NCBI RefSeq assembly: GCF_963678635.1
Contig: NC_087071.1
Location: 5,781,624 to 5,845,623, forward strand
DNA length: 64,000 nucleotides
From: Symsagittifera roscoffensis
Lineage: Eukaryota > Xenacoelomorpha > Acoela > Convolutidae
Direction of reading: 5' to 3'
The stretch's first letter is position 1. Every line of letters starts with the position of its first letter. Made by a program: the position numbers and the translations under genes. The notes beneath the pieces are model-generated. The model had not been told where the DNA came from. It ran no database searches and worked only from the letters and a program-made list of their open reading frames with translations. This document shows positions 24,301 to 36,300 of this stretch, piece after piece.

Positions 24301-27300
24301 AGTTAAAGTGCAGGACGACAATCTCAAGCAAACCGGGAAAATATTCTTCATATGTTTATCTTCGGACCTTTTAACATCATTAGAGGAGGCACCACCAATA
24401 CCTACCCTGGTCGCAGAAATTATGTTGATTTTGTCTCCAAAGAAACCCTACTCATCGGAAAGAGCAAATTACATGCGGATTATATCATTTTCAAAAAATA
24501 CCACCTCCGGATCCTACTCATCGCTACAACCTACCATCCATGACACACTTGACGAGGTAGAGAAAACTAGCGACATATCTTCGATTATCGACACAGATGT
24601 AAAAGCTAGACTAGATGATTTTGACACAAAATTTAACTGATCTTCGTAAATTGGCGAAAACTTTTCTTTTATTTCATTTTATTGTATACACACTTAATCG
24701 TTCCTTCTTTGTAGATAACATTGACAATGATAAATGTACATCTTGTAGATTAGTGCTTTTTTTTCTAATTTTAATTAATTTGTTTTTGTCCTATCTTCTG
24801 TATAACTGTAAACTCTGTGTATTCAACCTGTACATGTGTACTTTCCTATTTCATTTGTAGATGCTATTTTGCTTGCTGTACTGTTTTTCGGCGCAGTTTT
24901 TAAAACTTGTTCCTACTTTGAAGGGAGAAAATGGGCGTTTAATGAATTAATTAGTGAAATTGTAGTTTCTTTCCCCGTCGGGAAAGGTTGTGATTTGTTT
25001 TACCTGTTTTAAATGACCTTCGGTATTAATCCAATGGGTGGATCAGCACAATCCAACCGGTGGATCAGCAAAGAAACTCCGTTCTTTTTAACTGGTGGCC
25101 ATGAACGCAACATAGCGGGGAATGACAACTTACCTAAGTTAGGCATCGAAGTGAAACAGATGAAATGCCCGCAGCCAATCTGCATGGTCATCCAACCACC
25201 ATCTGAGAGTAAGTGTATAAGACTGCATTCATTAAATGACAAATTTTTTAGCGAGTTTAAACATTTATTCACCAGAGTGGGAAAAATTCCTAACGACCAC
25301 AAAGTAACAACCTTCCAAACACCGCTTAAATCCGGTACATGTAAAAGGGGTAGAGTTCCCTTTCACTTACATGCGGGGGTAAATGAAGAACTGAAGAGAA
25401 TGGAGACCAAATGTCACATAGTAAAACTTGAAAAGAGTGACGAAGGTTGTTTTGTCAGCCCGATTGTTTTTACCCGGAAGAAAGAAGGCTCAATTAAAAT
25501 GGCATTAGATTCGAAATTATCAGACAACCAGATTTTCAAAAATAAATATCAATCGACATTTATTCATGAACTCATAGACAACGTGGCTCTCCAAATTTCA
25601 GAGAAAAACCAAGAGACAAGTTTGGTTCATCAACATAGATCTGAAAAACGCTTATAGTCCACTTAGATTGAGCAACAATTGAGCAAACAGTGTAATTTTA
25701 GTATAGTAGGCGGTTTAAACAACGGAAACTTTTCGATTTTTAACTGGATTTTATCGATTGGGTGACATGCCTAATGAGTTTCAACGGGTCATGGACTCCA
25801 TTTTAAAGAACATTCCGTTCATAAGCTGTTATATAGACGACATTCTGGTAGCATCGAAAGGGATCGTTGGAGGAACAAAAAACAATAGTCTAAAAAAATC
25901 TTAACACTTCTGGAAAGGAACAATATGGCGGTGAAGTGGGGGAAATGTACATTTTTTGAAACTGAAAAAGAATGGCTAGGCTTCAAAAGGTGAGGGAGTA
26001 CGACCGTTGGTAAAGCAGATGCCATCAGGAATTTACCAAACTCCAAGAACATCCGGAATTGCGCTCGTTTTCCGGCTCGATAAATCAGTATGTGAAATTC
26101 GTACCGAACTTATCAACTTTAAGTTTCCCGCTACGTCCCTTGTTGAACAAAAAATCTGTATATAAATGAGATAATGTTTATTCCTCAGCCTTAAAAGCTA
26201 AAATCCGAAATTGTAAAAATCACAGAAAACAGCCACTTCGACATAAAAGAAAAAACCAGTTTAAAAACGGATGATTCGCATAGCGGACTAGGTGCAACTC
26301 TAGAACAATTACAAGGGGGCCTGTGGAAAACGATTGACTTCGCCTCAAGGTTGTTAAATAACCATGAAGTGAAGTTTTCTACGAACGAACTAGAATTACT
26401 GGGCGTGGTGTGGGCCTCAAAACACTTCAGAAATTACCTTTAGGGGCAGAAATCGAAATCGTCACAGACCACAAAGCCTTACTCACTGCTTATTCGGCAA
26501 ACCACGGAAATAAGACCATGCATGGCCGATTGACCCGTTGCGTAAACATACTGTTACCTTTTATTATAAATTTTCCCAAATCTCAGGAAAAAAATTGGGT
26601 TTAACTGATCTTTTATCTATAATACCTTCAAGCAAAGCCCTCCCTCCTTCTCATTACGACGAAAAAATTGTGGTCGCTTCAATCGACAATTTCAGACTGT
26701 TTTATCTAATAGAGCAAACTTTAATTCTGTATATCGCTGATTGTAGAAAGACCGTCGGTCACTGAAAATACTAATACTCTCGTAAACAGTAATTTCACGT
26801 CGGGATGAGAAAATTCATGTGATGTGATCGGTCAAGACATTTCGAATTGCTCTTTAGCTAATTTCGAGTTCAAATGTTTTGTCGCTATTATATCTTGTAT
26901 TGATCAGTCAAAAAAAAGTTGCGATAACTCCCCACATACGAGCAGAAAATTGTTCTTCTAAGTGTTTACCTAGTGATAATTCTGAAATTAACTTCAAGAG
27001 CATCACTTTCTCGGACAAGGTCATTTTACATTTCATTTTAAAAATAAACAATTCATGCCTCAAAACAAAAATCAAATTGATATAACGAAGATGGAGGATA
27101 TTACCGGCTTTTTCCTCATAAATCACTAAGAGCACAATATCCCTCTGAAATTTAAAGATGACCACCTCCCAGACGACCACGCAAAACTAGTCAAGAGTTA
27201 CAAAGCGGATTTAAACTTACCCACGTCTCCGATATTCTCCGAAGATCACTGTTCTAAGAAACTTCTACAATTGATGACGAGAGAAGACAAAAAGATTTGG

Positions 27301-30300
27301 GACTTGATCGAGACAATAAAGACGAAACGACCAATGGGCATTCATGGAACGTATATGAAAAACTTTTCGAAATACCTCCACGTAAAAGACCACCTTCCTT
27401 TTCTAGACAACAAATTAGTCGTACCGGCTACTATCAGGCGAACTTTCTGCGCAATGCTTCACGAGTCCCACCCAGGCCAGTTCGGGATGAAGTCTCTCGC
27501 GGAATACAGTTGATGGCCTCACCTCTGCCGAGACATGTACAATCACGGGAAGTCTTGTATTAATGCCTGAAAGTCAGTAATATCCTCGAAGTTTTGTTAG
27601 GTACCGACAATTTTACAAAACTGCCGACTCTGACTTTCGCTAACAAAGAAAATAAATATGGATTTCGCTGCACCTTTGAACGCGTTTTGGGGAGAAATCG
27701 ATTCTATCTAACCGACGGGCCAGAAACTGGAAATTGCACGACGGTGCTGAAGACGGTTATCTTGACGAGGACAAGGATATCCCTTCGGACCCGGAAGACA
27801 ATCTGCCGCTAGCTCATACAGTCCCGAGCACACCTACACCAGAGGAGGATCACAACCAAAACGAGGAGCATCGCCCAGGAGCATCGAAGAAGTTAGTTGC
27901 TGGAGGTAAACTATATAAAAAAGCTACCAACAGAAAAAATGAAGAACCTTATTTTAAATTAATAAAGAAGGACATCATTGACTCATACGATCTTATAATA
28001 ACTCTCGATAACAGTCAAATTTTACAAAACTCGGCCTTGGCTATTAAAGGAAAACTACTCCCCGGTCCCAAAAAAAGTGGTAAAACAACCGTCAATCGGG
28101 CACAATTCACATGTACTTTCGAGTTTAGACTGAAACAGGAAGCTATCTCTGTCAAAGAAGACTATAGTGACAGACAACGCCAAGCTAAGGCAAGGCAACT
28201 GAGGAGCGGGTAGGCCATTCAGTTGTCCTTTTCGCCAATAGACGAAGAGACCACTCAAGACCCCATCCATTTTTCCTCAGGTTCTTCGTCCTATCTAAAC
28301 TTAAACTCTTGGGACGGGATAATAGACGACTCTTTGACGACATGTCTAACAATAACGTACCTACCAGCCACCAAGCCGGGTCTAAACAAGGGTTAAGTGT
28401 TGCAGGTGATGCTCACTCTCCTCAAATTAGACGCAACCTATCCGTCAACACAGACCAACCGGCGATCATAGAAGTGCCAGACTCTGCTGGGATAGAAGGC
28501 TCGGAGAACAATACAATTTTGTTGGACAGAGCCCAAGAACTTGTGGCCCCATTGATTTCCCATCTAAGACACTCCAGACCTCGCAGGAACGTTGGACCCA
28601 CTAAGTTCTTTGGAGATCGCCTATTTATAAATGTGGTGTTGGAAAATGACGACCGGACTACAGAGTCAGTTAAAGTGCAGGACGACAATCTCAAGCAAAC
28701 CGGGAAAATATTCTTCATATGTTTATCTTCGGACCTTTTAACATCATTAGAGGAGGCACCACCAATACCTACCCTGGTCGCAGAAATTATGTTGATTTTG
28801 TCTCCAAAGAAACCCTACTCATCGGAAAGAGCAAATTACATGCGGATTATATCATTTTCAAAAAATACCACCTCCGGATCCTACTCATCGCTACAACCTA
28901 CCATCCATGACACACTTGACGAGGTAGAGAAAACTAGCGACATATCTTCGATTATCGACACAGATGTAAAAGCTAGACTAGATGATTTTGACACAAAATT
29001 TAACTGATCTTCGTAAATTGGCGAAAACTTTTCTTTTATTTCATTTTATTGTATACACACTTAATCGTTCCTTCTTTGTAGATAACATTGACAATGATAA
29101 ATGTACATCTTGTAGATTAGTGCTTTTTTTTCTAATTTTAATTAATTTGTTTTTATCCTATCTTCTGTATAACTGTAAACTCTGTGTATTCAACCTGTAC
29201 ATGTGTACTTTCCTATTTCATTTGTAGATGCTATTTTGCTTGCTGTACTGTTTTTCGGCGCAGTTTTTAAAACTTGTTCCTACTTTGAAGGGAAAAAAAT
29301 TGCAGTTTATAGAAATAATTAGTAAAATTGTAGTTTTTTTCCCGGTGGGAAATGTTGTTATTTGTTTTAGCTGTTTTAAGTGACCTTTGGTATCACTCAA
29401 ATACCGGTTAACTTTGTTCGGAACGACTATCGGTCGATTGTTGAGTTCACATTCAGTTTAGTTTCAGAACATTTTAAATTCACACACCCTTTTTATCTGT
29501 TTTATTTTTTTAGATAATTGTACATTAGTTGTACATAAGACGTAGATTAACAGAAAACATTATTATGGCGCAGTCTTATGATTCAAACTTGCATGGAATC
29601 CCCGTCCAAACCACACTCTAGAGCCACCGCATTCCTGTACCCAATGGTGCGACCAATTTCTATTGAAGATAATTGCGAAAGCTAATCTGGATAGAGACAG
29701 CCTAAACAGACCGGAGGTACCAGAACCGCAAATCCCCATCTTGGAACAAATAACCGGTAGCGAGTCGGACGCGGACTTGCCAGTAGAGAGATGAGGAAAA
29801 AGAACGCAATGAAACAATACGAAGCCGCCGAAAAAAGCGGATCAATGAAGAGAAAAGAAAGTTCAACGAAATGTGACGACGGAAGCGGATAAGAAACTGC
29901 GTTCAATCTTATTTTTAGCTCTAGGGAGCGAAGGAAAAAGGGTCTTCACTCGAAAGAACACGAGGGTCAAGACTTTAGCGATCTCGTTCACAGAGTTCTG
30001 GTCATTACTTGACGCAGCAATCAATAAACCGCCTAACACAACGTTCGAGAGTTATAAAGTAGTAAACAGCAAACAGAAAGACCGGGAATCATGTGAACAG
30101 TTCTGGGGAGCACTAACGGACTTGGCGAGTACTTGTAAAACAAGAGAGAACGACGAAGCCGAATGGATAAAAGATATTTTCGTTTGTAACATGAGAAACA
30201 CAGACACCCAAAGGAAACTTCTATCAGCCAGGATAAGTCCTACAGAAGCATTCAACCAGGCCTTGATCGATGAAAAAGGATATTTTAACTACCAAAAATT

Positions 30301-33300
30301 GATCAATATAGCACGATCATTTGCCAATGGGCCAACTTTTAAATCGTTTAACAATCACGATCAGATCAAGAAGGAACCAAGTCTCAACATAGAAAGAAGC
30401 AACGCGTACATGAAATGTGGGAACTCCTTCACGAAAGGGCATCTGAACGTATGACCAGCGAAGGATATAACATGTAAGAAATATAATTATAAAGGACACT
30501 TCGCCAAACTGTTAATATCTCGCAACAAATGACCCACAATAAATACTGTGAATGATAACTATGTAATTACTGAGAATTGTACATAGGTCTCTCCGAAAAG
30601 CTCGTCGGGCAAAAATCAAGAATCTTGCAATGTGATAAACGCCTGGAACGAATACGGGCGGACCGACGACGACGACTTCTCAGTACTTAGCCTAAGAGCG
30701 GTTTATAGAGAAAACGGGCTGAAAACCAAGAAACTGCTAAACATATGCTTGGAATGGGAGATGATCGTAAACATGAATATCCCGGTAGACGCAGTGGGCC
30801 CTTTAAGCTTTTTGAAACCAAAGGTGTTGCACGAGCTCAAACTAACATACCACAACCTGAAAATCTACACAGTGGAGAAGCGGATTAAAGATTTGTATTG
30901 TGGTTTTACTGACGATACTATCAACATATCAGGAAAGATCATCGTTAGGACGCAATCCAACGAATGGATCAGCAAAGAAACTCCGTTCTTTATAACTGGT
31001 GGACATGAACGCAACATTCTGGGAAATGACAACTTACCTAAGTTAGGCATCGAAGTGAAACAGAAGAAATTCCCCAGCCAATCTGCATGGTCATCCAACC
31101 ACCATCTGAGAGTAAGTGTATAAAACTGGATTCATGAAATGACAATTTTTTAGCGAGTTTAAACAACTATTCGCCAGAGTGGGAAAAATTCCTAGCAACC
31201 ACAAAATAAAACACTTTCACTAACTGTTTAAACTGGTAGAGGCAAGTGGGAGAAGAGTTGCCCTCCACTTATATGCGGAGGTATATGAAGAACTGAAAAG
31301 AATGGAGACCGAAGGTCAATTAGTAAAACTTGAAAAGTGTGACGAAGATTGTCTTATCAGCCCGATTGTTATTACCCGGAAGAAAGACTGCTCGATTAAA
31401 AAATTATTAGATTCTAAATTATCAAACGACCAGATTTTTGAAAATAAATACCAAATGCCAAATATTTATGAACCCATAGACAACGTTGCTCTCCAAATTT
31501 CAGAAAAAAAAAACAAATGGAGATTAGAGAGGCGTGAGGGGTGAGGGGATGAAATTGGATGGGGGCAAAAGTGAGGGTAGGGTTTAACTTGAATAGGTTT
31601 AGATTGCGAATAGGCCGTGAGTGACGCGGAAATGTTAAAACTTTTGCAAAAAATTATGAAGACTATAATCCGTTATAATCAAATTCAATGGCTTTAAAAA
31701 AGATTATAATCCGTTCTAATGGAATTTAATGTATTGTGTTTTCACAAAAACAATGAGTTATAATGAAATACAATCGTTTTTGTCGTCTGATTTTGCAACA
31801 AAAATGGATTATAACGACATTATTTTGAACAGCAATTTTTACATTATTTTTGAATTTTATACTTGTAACCCGGTTGCGGGAAAGCAATTCTCATTTTTCA
31901 ATTCAGTAAAAAAGAGTGAGAAATATCATGATCAGTTCAATTTTCAACCAGCCCCGCTCACTTAGATTAGTCAATTCATTAACAAGCAAGTTTTGCGCTC
32001 AACTCCCTCATTGTTTAGTACGTTTCATTTTTGGTCCATTTCGGCTTAGATTTTTCTGTTCAATCAGTTCATTCATGAGTGACATATTACCGATGGCGTT
32101 GCCTCAAATGCAAAGAAAATAACTTTTCCAAAGACAATGGTTTGGGTTAAACTATTGATTTTTCAGGTTTGAAAGTTCTAATTAAAAACTGATTGATCAA
32201 GGGGCGGATAAAGGATTTTTTCGAGGGTGGGGGGGGGGGGGGGGGTGGTGTTAGTGGTTTTCTGATTTTTGAAAATTTTGTAAACTTGGGTTTAGACATG
32301 TCAAACTGAACTTCTGAGCACTCATAGAACACCATAATTACCCTATGTTCTACTTCGACCACAAAATTGAGCCGTAGGTTGATTTAAAACAAAACAAGTG
32401 AAAAAAGCCGTTTTTGGGCACTCTTGTCAAATTTTGAGCAAAAAAAGCGTTTTTCGGCGCGCGCTCTCCCGTCAAAGGCGCCTATAGAAAAAATTTAGGG
32501 TTTGTCCGCCTCAAATGGATGTCATAAAGTAATGCCAAAGTAGGAACCCTTTAGTTGGTGAGGGGGTCAAATCCCTGTGGGGGGGGGGGGGGTGTTAGAG
32601 GGCATAAATCCGCATAAATCCGCCCCTGATTTGATCCTTTTTTTCCTCTGTTCCCGATAAAAAGCTAACCGTTATATCTTTATTGCAATTGAGCCTATAC
32701 CCCAGCTGTTTGGAGAGTAATTCAGGATTCTTTTTCGATTTCAGTTCATGGGGGCACTTTATAATTCTTGAGGTCTTTGTAATTTTCGAACAAAACCGCC
32801 ATTAACTTTGGATTTTTTCCTTGTGACAACACTATGTCAACCTCGAATATATATACTGAATGGTAATTTTTTACTGATGAATTTGATTAAGTTTTGATGA
32901 ACTGCTGAGTTTAGTTTTTTTTAAATGGTGAGAAACTATTCAGGCATGACAATTCTGGTGCTCATCTCACTTCTAAGCAGTTGAATGATTTAAATATACC
33001 GTTTGCACCAAATCTTGAACTACCCCTACCCTTCCAATTTTCCAGGCATGACAATTCTGATGTCGGTCCACCAGCCCCCCTCAGCTGTGTGGAACATGTT
33101 CACGGGGGTTACTCTTCTAACCAATGGAGTAGTCATGTACAGTGGTGGATGTGAGGCTGGGCTGCAATTTATGGAAAAGACAACTGGCACTAAGTGTCCC
33201 AAGTTCTCAAACCCACCAGACTATTTTTTGAATCTAATCAACTCGGATTTTGAAGGTAAGAACAAACGAAGAAAAATTACGACCCGCAATGAGGTTCCAT

Positions 33301-36300
33301 GGGTGATTATCGATTATCATGGATTTTCATGGTCGATCTCTATATAAATCTAAAACAATCGACATTACGAAGCCAAACTTTGCGCTATATAGGCGCTCAT
33401 TTTTGTGTTCTGGGTTCTGTTCCTCGATTTCAGAGACACGTCCTTAAAGGTGCTAAAACTTTGTCGGAACAATCAAAATTTTTTTTAAAAAGTATACAGA
33501 AAAGGCGCGTCTTTGTTCTGGAATCCGATTACAAATCACAAAATGCACAGTTTGGCCTCGTATGACTCTTTTCGGCTCATTCACCCCCCCTCCCCCTCCC
33601 ACCCACACGTATCAAATTTTCCATATTTTAGTTGTTTTATGATGTATCGTGGCTGACTGCGTATTTTATACCGTGTAGAGGGTACGAAGAAAAATTCTGT
33701 TCGGAAAATAAAAAGCTTGTTCACCATGCAAATTTTCATTACAATAAACGTAAAAAAAATTCTAATCAGATACTTCCGAGGAAAAATAAAATTATGAAAA
33801 AAGTTCAGCTACGCCTGCACGCAAAATAAGCTTGAAAATTGGTTATTCATAGAAAAGTCAATCGCATCAGCGATATAAAATTTTACGACAAGAACCAATT
33901 GCCAGTCAATATTGAAAAAACTTGGACGATTAAATTAATTAACTTAATTTCGACGCTCAAATTTTTTTTATTCTATGTCGTTGTAGAGGGCAAAATTTGA
34001 TCCTCCTCTACAAATTTTACCGAATGCCGCAACGGATCGCCGAAAAACTGAGTTAGCTTTTTGCTACGGTGAGACGTCCTGCCCGACTCTGCATCGTCAA
34101 CCACTGGTTGAGCGGGTAGTGAAAGTGAAGGGTAGGAGCAAGGCAGATCTGATGATGCTGAATGAGAGGGGGATTCAAATCTTTTGATACCTCCTTTTCC
34201 GGCGACGAAACCATTATATCAGGACAAGATGTACTAATTTCAGGAGGCTCCATAGGACGAGTAGACGAGGACGAAACAGCGCGATATAGTGTCCCCGGTT
34301 GAGGCGAAACGAACGACCCGACTGGTTGTTGAGTAGAATCAATATTGCGCGAGTGAGTAGCATGAGTGGAGGAATGGGGCGTCGGCGTCGAGGCAAACTG
34401 ACGAGCAAATCGAACCGGAGGCGAGTCACACATAAACCTCTGGCGTTTTCCGGTAGTAACCGAATCTCGAGCCACCTGACAATCGTTATTTGACCCAATT
34501 GAAGCTTCACTGGAAGATTCAGCAGTGAGATCCACCATCGGAGAGGGGGATTGTTTGACCGTTGTTCCAGTAACACAGGCTGCGACCGCGTGACAGGTCG
34601 TTTAGCCGCTCCTCGAGAAGTTGAGCCCGAAGCTTGGACGCGATCACCTATAGTGTTCGGAGCTACTAAAATGGCAGATCGATAATTAGGTTTGAGACAG
34701 ATATGATTTTTCCGGTAGACTTTTCCCTTGTCGATAATATAAGTATGATCCGTAACACGAACAATCTTAAACTTGGTTAGCTTATACAGAGGTTTCCCCG
34801 ATTGGCGATCAATAATTTTCCTAAAGACTTTAACTCGACCAGGATCAGACAGTAAAAGGTTTTCTAATTTATTTGTTCTCGAGAGACGAGTAGGTTGCAC
34901 AACTGGTGCACGCCTGGAGCTGACTTGCGTCCCCGGAGGTGAGGCAATTACCGAGAAGCGAAGAGTATTGCTATTGAGACCGGATTTGAGAGAATGGGCG
35001 AGGTCCGAATGCCGGGTTGTGAGCTCCTTGAGAACCAATTTCCCTGCATCTGGGGGAAAATTCGGCCTGAATTGCGACCATTTATTTGCCGCCCTAGCAA
35101 GATCCGCCAGCGCCTTGTAGGGTTCACTGTCTGCCACATTTCCGTCCAATGGAAACAAGGGCTTGAAGCGAGTTGGAATAGTTGGACTGGAACTGCCGCG
35201 AGGAGCAACTTTTGCCCTGTCCCGGCTGTAGTCGTTGCTGGCGATCTGATCTGGTGTAAGGAGGTTGCGCTCCAATCCTTGGGCTGAAGTATCAGATTGA
35301 ACAACATAATTACGTGCCTGAGACCATACAGTATTAGGTCAAGACGTCTCACCGTAGCAAAAAGCCAACTCAGTTTTTCGGCGATCCGTTGCGGCATTTG
35401 GTAAGTATTGTAGATGAGGATCAAATTTTGCCCTCTACAACGACATTCGACAATTTCGGTTATAATTTTTTTTAATTTTGTTTGGATTTTCCAGGTCATG
35501 CGGATATCAACAAGATAGCTCAGGACTACAACAGTTCTCTGGAGAAGATGGAGATTATGGACAGGATAGAACAGGCCGAGAGAGGGGGGAGGGGAGTGGA
35601 TGAGTGCTTCATCAGGCCCAGGTGCAACTACTGCACACAGGTGCTCATTCCAGAAACTCAATTCCATAACTGATTTCTTAACTAAGTACCTCCCCAAATA
35701 ACTCTTGGAGGTTAGCTAGAGAGATCTTTACTACTTTTTTCTTCTAGTAACAAACGGCTAGCATTACCAACTATTACGAGCTTTAAATCCAACTTTTTTC
35801 TGGCGACTATACAGGGTAAAAAGTTTTTGGAAAAGATCACATTGAAGTTGGTTTTCAAAAATAAAACATTGATTGTGACAGTTTGTGTCCACTGACTCTC
35901 AACTGCGATAAATGATTGTTTGAAAACATAGATACAAAATGTTTGACCACAATTCTTATCAGCAATCATGACAAGTGTGGACAAAACTTCATCAAGTCCA
36001 AAAAATGTCACTGTTTTCGAGTAGAGCAAATTTTCGCCATTTTAGTTCGCCCTGCTCACCGCTAGAACACTTAAGAACGCTTTTCTCCACCCTGGAATGT
36101 TCTGGTACAGACTGCTGGACTATGTTCTGCTCAATGTCATCGTGGGTTAGTCTTTCGAATATATCAAACAATTTGATCAAACAATCAGAAAAACTAAGAC
36201 AACTTTTATAGGAAAAAAATATTCCAAGCATTGTAATTATTTTTTAATTCAAGTTTTTAACAGAACTGCTTTCATTTTTAAATTTTTTGTTTTTCATTTT

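Larger units (their letters stand above)
18764..25028 (+). mobile_element. Ty3/Gypsy element A (decayed, near full length)
   Basis: Order on the + strand: 5' LTR remnant, tRNA-Ser type primer-binding site, gag, retropepsin-like region, RT with CYIDDILVAS, RNase H, integrase zinc finger and core, a C-terminal or third frame, polypurine tract, 3' LTR start. Stops and frameshifts break every domain, so it cannot encode its own proteins. It lies in the sense orientation inside ABCG intron 2. The 3' LTR is cut at about 25028, where element B begins directly inside its protease region. Confidence 0.92.
25029..29300 (+). mobile_element. Ty3/Gypsy element B (5' deleted, integrase core deleted)
   Basis: Second copy in the array. 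It starts within the protease, then has an RT N-terminal frame (25013-25657), RT with YIDD at 25830-25841, RNase H (26250-26600, VTDHKALLTAYSANHGNKT), an integrase zinc finger (27440-27570, LHESHPGQFGMKSLAEYS), a short core start, an integrase tail (27734-28213), the 3' frame (28309-29007) and a polypurine tract (29287-29300). Relative to A it lacks gag and about 480 bp of integrase core near 27690. It cannot be autonomous. Confidence 0.9.
29576..31510 (+). mobile_element. Ty3/Gypsy element C (3' truncated in RT)
   Basis: Third unit. It has an untranslated leader, the best-preserved gag (29873-30454), a protease frame (30632-31123) and the beginning of RT (31250-31510). Similarity to A and B stops at about 31508 in an A-rich stretch (CAGAAAAAAAAAACAAATGG). 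Everything from the RT palm to a 3' LTR is missing. Confidence 0.9.

Noticed and set aside
28309-29007. Envelope gene of the Gypsy element, suggested by its third-ORF position
   Set aside because: No signal peptide, fusion peptide or membrane anchor is visible, and the RPRR...F.GDR segment looks like an integrase tail.
35671-35674. Stop codon ending the ABCG gene in exon d
   Set aside because: An in-phase donor at 35641 joins smoothly to conserved membrane-domain exons, so the stop lies in the intron.
34948-35697. 249-codon - strand frame
   Set aside because: It overlaps the better integrase-like frame, runs through the TIR and antisense to ABCG exon d, and has no recognisable motif.
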